Origin: DASRJG01 sp032124015
GTDB lineage: Bacteria > Acidobacteriota > Polarisedimenticolia > Polarisedimenticolales > DASRJG01
Direction: 5' to 3'
DNA: 19,256 nucleotides
Assembly: GCA_032124015.1 (NCBI GenBank)
Contig: JAQBEH010000133.1
Span: forward strand, 1-19,256
Shown: in pieces, positions 13,460 through 19,256 of the stretch
How the letters are laid out: each line of letters begins with the position of its first letter
Numbering within the stretch: the first letter of the stretch is position 1
Program-made: the position numbers and the translations under genes
The notes under the pieces: model-generated
What the model was told of the DNA's origin: nothing
The model's database searches: none
Seen by the model: the letters and a program-made list of their open reading frames with translations, nothing else

Positions 13460-16375
13460 ATGAACGCCGTCTTACGCCGTCTGCTCGAGCATCCGCTCCT
13501 CGGTCCAAAAATCGTCCACCATCGGCGGGTGGAAGGCCGCGCCGCGCAGTTCGCCGCGCTGAAGACGCCGCTGCCGCAAGAGCTCGTCGAAGCCCTGGCG
13601 GCCACCGGGATCGAACGCCTCTTCACCCATCAGGCCGAGGCGCTCGACGCCGTTGCCGATGGGGACAACGTCCTGGTGGCGACGCCGACGGCGTCGGGGA
13701 AGTCGCTCGTCTTTGCGGCTCCGGCACTGTCTGCGGCGCTGTCGGGGGACGGGGCGACGTCGTTGTTCATCTACCCCACCAAGGCGTTGGCCCAGGATCA
13801 ACTCGCCGGGTTGAACGCGCTCGCGTCGGCCACAGGACGTATACGGCCTCCCCGCATCTCGATCTACGACGGCGACACCTCCGATCACCTGCGCCGCAAG
13901 ATCAAGGAAGACCCGCCCGACATCCTGATCACCAACCCCGACATGCTCCACGCGGGGATCCTTGCGTACCACGCCGACTGGTCGGGATTCCTGTCGCGCC
14001 TCCGCTTCGTCGTGCTGGACGAGCTTCACGTCTATCGGGGTGTATTCGGCGCGCACGTCCATCACATCCTGCGCCGCCTCATGCGGCTCGCGGCGCTCTA
14101 CGGGGCGCATCCGCAGTTCGTCGCGGCGTCGGCCACCATCGGACGCCCAGGCGAATTCGCAGCGACGCTGCTGGGCGCGCCGTTTCGCGTCGTCGACAAC
14201 TCCGGGGCGCCCGCAACCGGTCGCGACATCGTGCTCGTCAACCCGGTGACCGTCTCGCCGTACACGGCGGCCGTCCGGGTGGTCGCCGAGGCCGCGCGGG
14301 AAGGGGCCCGCACCATCGCGTTCACCAAGGCCCGGCGGATCACCGAGCTGTTGCACCAGTGGCTGGTCAAGGAAGCGCCGGAGCTGAAGAAAAAGGTCGC
14401 GCCGTATCGCGCCGGGTATCTCCCCGAAGAGCGCCGGGCGATCGAAAAGAAACTGTTCTCCGGGGAGTTGCTCGCCGTCTTATCGACGAGCGCGCTCGAG
14501 CTCGGCATCGACGTCGGCGGCCTCGACGTCTGCGTCCTCGTCGGCTATCCCGGGTCGCGCACGTCGATGTGGCAGCGCATCGGCCGCGTCGGCCGCGAGG
14601 GGGACGACGCGCTCGTCGTCCTGATCGCGATGCCCGACGCGCTCGACCAGTTCGTGGTCGCGCACCCGGACACGTTGTTCGACGGGGCCTTCGAGCGGGC
14701 CGTGCTCGATCCGTGGAATCCGGTCGTGGCCGGAGCGCACCTCGTCTGCGCCGCCGCGGAAGAGCCGCTGACACAGGCTGAGGTCTCCTCGTTCGGCCCG
14801 CGAGGGCGCGCCATCGTCGACGACCTCGTCGCCTCGGGCCGTCTGGCGCGCGATGCGGAGGGGAACCGTTTCTGCTCTTACCGGCGCCGCCCGCAGCGCG
14901 ACGTCAACCCGCGCTCCGCCGGTTCCCCCTTCGCGATCCTGGAGGCCGATACCGGCCGGTTGCTCGGCACGATCGACGCCCTGCGCGTCTGGTACGAGTG
15001 CCACCCCGGCGCGATCTACCTCCACGCGGGACAGTCCTATCGGATCGACGAGCTCGATGTTCCCCACAAACGCGCGATCGCCCGTGCGTTGCGCGCCGAT
15101 TACTACACCGTGGTGCTCGGCGAAAAGGAAACCGAGATCCTGGAACGGATCGAGGAGCGCACGCTTCCGATCCCGGGAGGGGGGGTTCCGATCGGTTTCG
15201 GCCGGCTCAAGGTGACGGTCACCATCCGCGAGTACCAGAAGAAACGCCTCTTCGGCGGCGAGGCGATCGCGAATCATCCGCTCGAGGTGCCGCCGCTGAC
15301 GTACGAGACGACCGGCCTCTGGATCGAGATTCCGCGCGCGCTCCCTTCGCTTCTCACCGTGGATGGGCTCCACTTCATGGGAGGGATCCACGCCGTCGAG
15401 CACGCGATGATCGGACTGTTCCCCCTCCTCGCCATCGCCGATCGCGGTGACGTCGGCGGCATCTCGTATACGACGCATCCCCAACTCCACGGCCCGGCGA
15501 TCTTCCTCTACGACGGCGTTCCCGGAGGAGCCGGGCTCGCGGACCGGGCGTACGCGGAGTTGACCGCACTGCTCACGAAAACCCGCGAGCTGATCGACGC
15601 CTGTCCGTGCGACGCCGGTTGTCCGGCGTGCATCCAGTCGCCAAGGTGCGGAAACGGGAACAAGCCGCTCGACAAGGCTGCGGCTTTCTACGTTCTCCGA
15701 GTGCTCTTAGGCGAGATCAAGGTCGACCTCACGACCGATCCCATGGCTGAGGCGGCGCCCGTAGCCCCGCGTCCTCCACGCAAACACGGCATCACGCGCG
15801 GCGGTCACGTGGAGCCCGTGGCGGCGACGCCTTCCGCCGCGGGGCACGTCCTGGTCTTCGATCTCGAAACCCAGCGCAGCGCGGAAGACGTCGGCGGGTG
15901 GGGCTTCGCCTCCAAGATGGGGCTGGCCCTGGCCGTCGTTTACGACGTCACGCGTGAGGCGTACACGACCTACTACGAGGCCGACGTCGACCGGCTTCTC
16001 CTCGACCTGGCGTTCGCGGACCGCGTCGTGGGATTCAACATCGACCGGTTCGATCTCGCGGTGCTCTCCGGCTACACCGATCGCGACCTAGGCCGCATCC
16101 GCACCCTCGACCTGCTCGCCGAGATTCACAAGAGCGTCGGGTTTCGCGTTTCGCTCAATCACTTGTCCGAGGTTAATCTGGGCGAGTCCAAGGCGGGGGA
16201 CGGCCTGCAGAGCCTGAAGTGGTGGAAGGAAGGACGCATCGACTTGATCGAGCACTATTGTCGAAAGGACGTCGAGGTCACGCGGAAGCTTTGGGAACTC
16301 GGTCGCGCCCAGGGGTTTCTCCTCCAACGCGACAAGGCCGGTCGCTCACTTCGTATCCCCACGGTGTGGACATGA
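13460..16375 (+). CDS. MrfA-like DEAD-box helicase fused to MrfB-like DEDD exonuclease
   Basis: A 971-residue fusion. Residues ~50-400 form a superfamily 2 helicase: FTHQAEAL, Walker A ATPTASGKS (74-82), DELH (187-190), SAT (224-226), STSALELGIDVGGLD (342-356) and QRIGRVGR (372-379). A YprA/MrfA-type C-terminal region follows, with GGIHAVEHAMIGLFPL and a zinc-binding four-cysteine cluster at Cys715, 717, 721 and 724, plus Cys730. After a proline-rich linker (~745-795) comes an RNase H-fold exonuclease: FDLET (Asp801, Glu803), GFNIDRFDL (Asn860, Asp862, Asp865) and HYCRKD (Tyr933, Asp937), a DEDDy-type set. In Bacillus subtilis MrfA and MrfB are separate proteins acting together in mitomycin C lesion repair; here they are one chain. 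The stop overlaps the next gene by four bases. Confidence 0.92.
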   Translation: MNAVLRRLLEHPLLGPKIVHHRRVEGRAAQFAALKTPLPQELVEALAATGIERLFTHQAEALDAVADGDNVLVATPTASGKSLVFAAPALSAALSGDGATSLFIYPTKALAQDQLAGLNALASATGRIRPPRISIYDGDTSDHLRRKIKEDPPDILITNPDMLHAGILAYHADWSGFLSRLRFVVLDELHVYRGVFGAHVHHILRRLMRLAALYGAHPQFVAASATIGRPGEFAATLLGAPFRVVDNSGAPATGRDIVLVNPVTVSPYTAAVRVVAEAAREGARTIAFTKARRITELLHQWLVKEAPELKKKVAPYRAGYLPEERRAIEKKLFSGELLAVLSTSALELGIDVGGLDVCVLVGYPGSRTSMWQRIGRVGREGDDALVVLIAMPDALDQFVVAHPDTLFDGAFERAVLDPWNPVVAGAHLVCAAAEEPLTQAEVSSFGPRGRAIVDDLVASGRLARDAEGNRFCSYRRRPQRDVNPRSAGSPFAILEADTGRLLGTIDALRVWYECHPGAIYLHAGQSYRIDELDVPHKRAIARALRADYYTVVLGEKETEILERIEERTLPIPGGGVPIGFGRLKVTVTIREYQKKRLFGGEAIANHPLEVPPLTYETTGLWIEIPRALPSLLTVDGLHFMGGIHAVEHAMIGLFPLLAIADRGDVGGISYTTHPQLHGPAIFLYDGVPGGAGLADRAYAELTALLTKTRELIDACPCDAGCPACIQSPRCGNGNKPLDKAAAFYVLRVLLGEIKVDLTTDPMAEAAPVAPRPPRKHGITRGGHVEPVAATPSAAGHVLVFDLETQRSAEDVGGWGFASKMGLALAVVYDVTREAYTTYYEADVDRLLLDLAFADRVVGFNIDRFDLAVLSGYTDRDLGRIRTLDLLAEIHKSVGFRVSLNHLSEVNLGESKAGDGLQSLKWWKEGRIDLIEHYCRKDVEVTRKLWELGRAQGFLLQRDKAGRSLRIPTVWT

Positions 16376-17034
16376 GGCGCGGTTACACGCTGCTTCTCAT
16401 CGCCGGCCTCTTCGTGTCGTGGGCCTGCAACCGGGCGGGCGTCACCATGTCGCCGGTGCCTCCGCAACGTTCGTGGGAGCAGGAGATTGCTGCAGCCCGG
16501 AAGGAGACCGACGCCGCCTTCGCGAGCGACCCGGACTCGCCGATCCCGCGCGCGGAACGGGCGACGTTTCGCGGGTTGTCTCACTATCCTCTGGACCCTT
16601 CGTGGCGTTATGCGGGTTATATCGAGCGCTACAAGACCGCGGAGCGCATCTCGATCGTCACAACGGCCGGCAAGCCGCGCCCGTGCGAGCGGTGGGGGCA
16701 TGTGACCTTCGCGCGTGACGGGCAGGTCCTCACGCTGCAGGTCTACCGCCTCCTCGATCTCCCGGAAAGGAAGGGAGGCGAAGGTCTCTTCCTTCCTTTC
16801 AAGGACGCAACCACCGGCAAGGAGACCTACGACGCTGGCCGATACGTCGATCTCGTCGGGCCCGAGGGCGGGCCGTTCGTTCTCGATTTCAATCGCGCGT
16901 ACAACCCCTCGTGCGCCTACGGCGATCCGGATCGGTTTCAATGCCCGGCGACCCCGGCCGAGAACCGGCTTCCGATCGCGATCACTGCGGGGGAGCGCGG
17001 ACCGGAGCACGCCGCAGCCGAGCCCGTGCCGTGA
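16372..17034 (+). CDS. DUF1684 lipoprotein
   Basis: A 220-residue protein of the DUF1684 family, function unknown. The N-terminus is a lipoprotein-like signal: MRR, a hydrophobic core LLLIAGLFV, and Cys19 in VSWACN, which is an imperfect lipobox. Family blocks are FASDPDSPIPRAERATFRGL, FLPFKDATTGKETYDAGRYV, LDFNRAYNPSCAYGD and CPATPAENRLPIAI. The ATG lies within the helicase stop codon (ATGA), and the stop overlaps the GTG of shikimate kinase, so the three genes are translationally coupled. The start is chosen because it gives the signal sequence; the frame extends further upstream only through the helicase gene. Confidence 0.88.
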   Translation: MRRGYTLLLIAGLFVSWACNRAGVTMSPVPPQRSWEQEIAAARKETDAAFASDPDSPIPRAERATFRGLSHYPLDPSWRYAGYIERYKTAERISIVTTAGKPRPCERWGHVTFARDGQVLTLQVYRLLDLPERKGGEGLFLPFKDATTGKETYDAGRYVDLVGPEGGPFVLDFNRAYNPSCAYGDPDRFQCPATPAENRLPIAITAGERGPEHAAAEPVP

Positions 17035-17561
17035 ACCCGCGCCGCGATCCTTCGGCTCCGATATTCCTCGTCGGATTCATGGGGACGGGCAAGTCGACCG
17101 TCGGGCGCGCGCTTGCCGCACGCTTAAGCTGGGACTTCGAGGACACCGACACGCTCGTCGAACGCGCGCAAGGCCGCTCCATCGAGGAGATCTTTCGCGC
17201 CGAGGGCGAGGGGCGCTTCCGCGAGGCGGAGTGGCGTGCCTTGTGTTCCTTGGACGGCCGGTCGCGTCTCGTCGTTGCCACGGGCGGCGGGCTGTTCCTC
17301 GGCGTGGCGCAGCGCGCCTTCGTCCGCGCCCACGGGCTGTCGTGCTGGCTCGACGCGCCTCTCGCGGTCGTGGCAGCGCGTCTTGACGCGTCAACCACGC
17401 GGCCGTTGTGGCCGAGCGACGATGCGCTCTCGCGCCGCGCGTTTTTCGAGCGGCGCCGAGCGGCCTACGCGCTCGCGGACATCACAATCGACGCGTCGCG
17501 CGGAGGAGCGGATCATCTCGCGAGCGCGATCGAAGCCGCGAAACGCTCGCTTTCGCTTTGA
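17031..17561 (+). CDS. aroK: Shikimate kinase
   Basis: A 176-residue P-loop kinase that phosphorylates shikimate at O3 in the aromatic amino acid pathway. The Walker A motif GFMGTGKST is at residues 15-23. The shikimate site has Asp38-Thr-Asp40 and Arg64 in EGRFREAEW, with the glycine triplet in VATGGGLF (85-87). The adenine lid arginine lies in STTRPLW, and the substrate-binding arginine near the end is in FERRRAAYA. The GTG start at 17031 overlaps the DUF1684 stop (GTGA) and gives the right distance to the P-loop. No other aro gene is present, so its link to the repair fusion may be only positional. Confidence 0.94.
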   Translation: MNPRRDPSAPIFLVGFMGTGKSTVGRALAARLSWDFEDTDTLVERAQGRSIEEIFRAEGEGRFREAEWRALCSLDGRSRLVVATGGGLFLGVAQRAFVRAHGLSCWLDAPLAVVAARLDASTTRPLWPSDDALSRRAFFERRRAAYALADITIDASRGGADHLASAIEAAKRSLSL

Positions 17562-17585
17562 TTTGTTCCAGAAAAAGGCCATACT
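17558..17585 (+). promoter_or_regulatory. Candidate promoter for the HU gene
   Basis: TTGATT at 17558-17563, overlapping the shikimate kinase stop, and CATACT at 17580-17585 are 16 bases apart. The region is unusually AT-rich for this window. The predicted leader is about 30 bases and carries a strong GGAGG at 17609-17613. Confidence 0.4.
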
Positions 17586-17621
17586 TGCGGCCGTCTCATT
17601 CCCTATTTGGAGGACCGTTCG

Positions 17622-17903
17622 ATGACGAGAACCGAACTGATTCAGATGCTGGCCGACGCGACGAGTTCCGATCGCAAGAGCGCGAAGATGTTTCTCGAGG
17701 GCCTCACCGGGGTCGTCGAGAAGACCATCAAGAAGGGCGGCGAAGTCCCGCTGAAGGGCCTCGGGAAGTTCAAGGTCGTCAAGCGCAAGGCGCGGATGGG
17801 GCGGAACCCTGCGACGGGCGAAGCGATCAAAATCGCCGCAAAAACGGTGGTCCGCTTCACCGTGGCGAAGGCCCTCAAGGACCTCGTCAAGAAGGCCAAG
17901 TAG
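17622..17903 (+). CDS. HU/IHF-family DNA-binding protein
   Basis: A 93-residue nucleoid protein that binds and bends DNA as a dimer. Signatures are the N-terminal helices (MTRTELIQMLADATSS), LKGLGKFKVVKRKARMGRNP with the DNA-intercalating arm, and ATGEAIKIAAKTVVRF before the C-terminal helix ending in lysines. The ATG at 17622 is preceded by GGAGG at eight bases; an upstream in-frame TTG at 17607 overlaps that ribosome site and is less likely. The gene probably has its own promoter, separate from aroK. HU cannot be told from IHF subunits by eye. Confidence 0.93.
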   Translation: MTRTELIQMLADATSSDRKSAKMFLEGLTGVVEKTIKKGGEVPLKGLGKFKVVKRKARMGRNPATGEAIKIAAKTVVRFTVAKALKDLVKKAK

Positions 17904-17914
17904 TTCATCCCCAC

Positions 17915-19063
17915 GTGCGGCTCGCCTTTTTCGGTGCCGCCGTCGTGGCCGCTCTGGTGATCCCCGGCCTGGTTAGGGCCGGGGATCCGCGGCTCACCTT
18001 CGAAATCCGCCCGCCGGTCACCCTCGTGCTCGAAAACGGTGGTGGGCGAGACGCCCTCCTCACGATCGATGCGCGCAATCCGGGAGACCGCCGTGTGCGG
18101 GTCGAACGCGTCCGCTTGACGTACTTCAAGGGCGACACCGCGGTCGGCACGCTCGACCCCGCAACCTCGATTTTCACGCAGGCGGGCCTCCTGTCCGATC
18201 CTCGCGTCGATCCGGGTGGCCTCGATCGCTGGGAGGGGTTGTGCTTGGCGCCGCCCACGAGCGCGACCGATCGCGTCCGCCTCGATTTCGATCTCGTGGA
18301 GCGCCGAGAGCTTCGCCGCATACGCGCAAAGCAGTCCCTCGACGTGCCGCTGCAAAGGCCCGTGGACCCGCCGGTGATCGCGCTTCCATTCATCGGAACC
18401 TGGCGGGTCACTCAAGGGCATACCTGCGAAACGAACCACCGCCGCGGCCGTCTCGGCGGCCAGTTCTCCTGGGATTTCGTCGCCGTGAGCGATACGGGAC
18501 ATCTAGGTGCGCCCGAGTTCGACACGTCGCACCGCAATGACGACAGCGAAACGTTCGGGCGACCCGTGATCTCACCGGTAACGGGGACGGTCGTTTCTTT
18601 CGTCGACGGTGTTGACGACAACGACGGGCAGAAATCGTTCCCGCGCCGAAGCCTGACCGAGGCCACGCACCACCCACGTTGGTTCTTCGGGAACCACATC
18701 GTGCTCGATGCGGGTGAAGGCGTCTATGTCCTTCTCGCCCACTTGAAGAAGGATTCGGTGGTTGTCAAGCCGGGAGCGATCGTCCACCAGGGGGACCCGA
18801 TCGCCCAGGCGGGAAACAGCGGGAACACGATGTTGCCTCACGTCCACATTCAGGTGATGGACGGCGCGGACCCGGCTGGCGCTTCCGTGTCCGGGATCCC
18901 CGCGCTGTTCGGGGACTACGTCGAGATCATCTCGGACGGCGAGAGGATCGAGCGCGAGACGATCGTCCGCCGGATGACGTCGGGCGACCCTCCGGTTGAC
19001 TCGATTGTCCTGACCCCGGCCCCGCCCCGCCGCCCCCACGGTGGCCGCAAGCTTGTTGACTGA
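17915..19063 (+). CDS. Exported M23-family metallopeptidase
   Basis: A 382-residue secreted peptidase of the lysostaphin/LytM type, expected to cut peptidoglycan cross-links in the cell envelope. A signal peptide follows the GTG start (RLAFFGAAVVAALVIPGLVRA). A beta-rich region fills residues ~25-150. The M23 domain shows zinc ligand candidates His175 and Asp187 (NHRRGRLGGQFSWDF), His276 in LLAHLKKD, and the HxH pair His309/His311 in MLPHVHIQV. The GTG at 17915 is chosen because it gives the signal peptide directly; the frame itself is open much further back through aroK and HU. The final residues (HGGRKLVD) and the stop codon lie in the right-hand inverted repeat, so the native C-terminus may have been replaced. 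Confidence 0.85.
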   Translation: MRLAFFGAAVVAALVIPGLVRAGDPRLTFEIRPPVTLVLENGGGRDALLTIDARNPGDRRVRVERVRLTYFKGDTAVGTLDPATSIFTQAGLLSDPRVDPGGLDRWEGLCLAPPTSATDRVRLDFDLVERRELRRIRAKQSLDVPLQRPVDPPVIALPFIGTWRVTQGHTCETNHRRGRLGGQFSWDFVAVSDTGHLGAPEFDTSHRNDDSETFGRPVISPVTGTVVSFVDGVDDNDGQKSFPRRSLTEATHHPRWFFGNHIVLDAGEGVYVLLAHLKKDSVVVKPGAIVHQGDPIAQAGNSGNTMLPHVHIQVMDGADPAGASVSGIPALFGDYVEIISDGERIERETIVRRMTSGDPPVDSIVLTPAPPRRPHGGRKLVD

Positions 19064-19256
19064 CGGGGGGAGGTTGTGATCCCCAAGCGATTGAGCGCGT
19101 CCATTCGGTGACGTTGGGTTCGAATCAGGCCGCGTGGCGGCGGTCGAACCGGGGAAGAGCGGGCGTCCAGCGCTTCTCGTAGACGCGCAGCGCGGACTCC
19201 GACACCGGCTCGCGATGCGGAAACAGTCTTCGGGCAAGGATGCGCTCGAATCGCCA
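19035..19256 (-). repeat. Right copy of the ~220-bp diverged inverted repeat
   Basis: The reverse complement matches 176-396. From the inner edge outward it shows the exact 27-base match (19035-19061), a variable stretch, a conserved piece (TTCGAACCCAA read on the minus strand) and then the end of the transposase-like gene. It continues beyond the window edge. It overlaps the last nine codons of the M23 peptidase gene. Confidence 0.75.
19125..19256 (-). CDS. Transposase-like protein, extreme C-terminus (cut by window edge)
   Basis: The last 43 codons and stop of a second copy of the gene at the left edge, in opposite orientation. It reads WRFERILARRLFPHREPV and ends RRHAA. It differs from the left copy at about seven positions, mostly conservative, so the copies are related but not recently duplicated. 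Too little is visible to say whether this copy is intact. Confidence 0.5.
   Translation of the reverse strand, partial: WRFERILARRLFPHREPVSESALRVYEKRWTPALPRFDRRHAA

Overview
The window is GC-rich bacterial chromosomal DNA, densely packed with short intergenic gaps, many stop/start overlaps and several GTG (and one probable CTG) starts. A VWFA-related secreted protein of the type expanded in Acidobacteriota, a DUF1684 lipoprotein and a TPR-tailed polytopic membrane protein suggest Acidobacteriota (Thermoanaerobaculia-like) or a neighbouring phylum. This placement is an inference without a marker-gene tree.

Layout. (1) 1-396: C-terminal end of a transposase-like gene pointing inwards. A diverged inverted copy lies at 19035-19256, so both ends of the window stop inside the same repeat family. 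(2) 397-1775, minus strand: serS followed two bases later by tRNA-Ser(UGA), with CCA encoded. (3) 1860-7305, plus strand: murA, a HIT-family protein, malQ (GH77), a thiolase, 3-hydroxyacyl-CoA dehydrogenase and a MutT-type Nudix hydrolase. These are housekeeping and central-metabolism genes in tightly spaced or overlapping groups. (4) 7306-11032: an accessory island. It holds a VWFA-related exported protein broken by a frameshift in a G run, and an MNT-type nucleotidyltransferase antitoxin whose HEPN toxin partner is cut off after a few codons and joined to a decayed second mutT. A BrnT-type toxin with a small partner antitoxin follows. (5) 11033-13425: an RluD-type pseudouridine synthase and a membrane protein whose coding sequence carries two palindromic REP-like units. 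(6) 13460-17561: a 971-residue protein fusing an MrfA-like DEAD helicase to an MrfB-like DEDD exonuclease, coupled to a DUF1684 lipoprotein and shikimate kinase. (7) 17622-19063: an HU-family protein and an exported M23 peptidase whose last codons run into the right-hand repeat.

The most notable observations are four: the one-polypeptide MrfA-MrfB fusion, a probable DNA-repair machine encoded elsewhere by two genes; the decayed MNT/HEPN locus and its junction with a mutT relic; palindromic repeats tolerated inside a membrane-protein gene; and a recurrent -10-like element (TATAATCsGG type) that twice embeds the stop codon of the upstream gene and once sits so close to the start codon that a leaderless mRNA is expected. 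No CRISPR array, rRNA or phage structural gene was seen.
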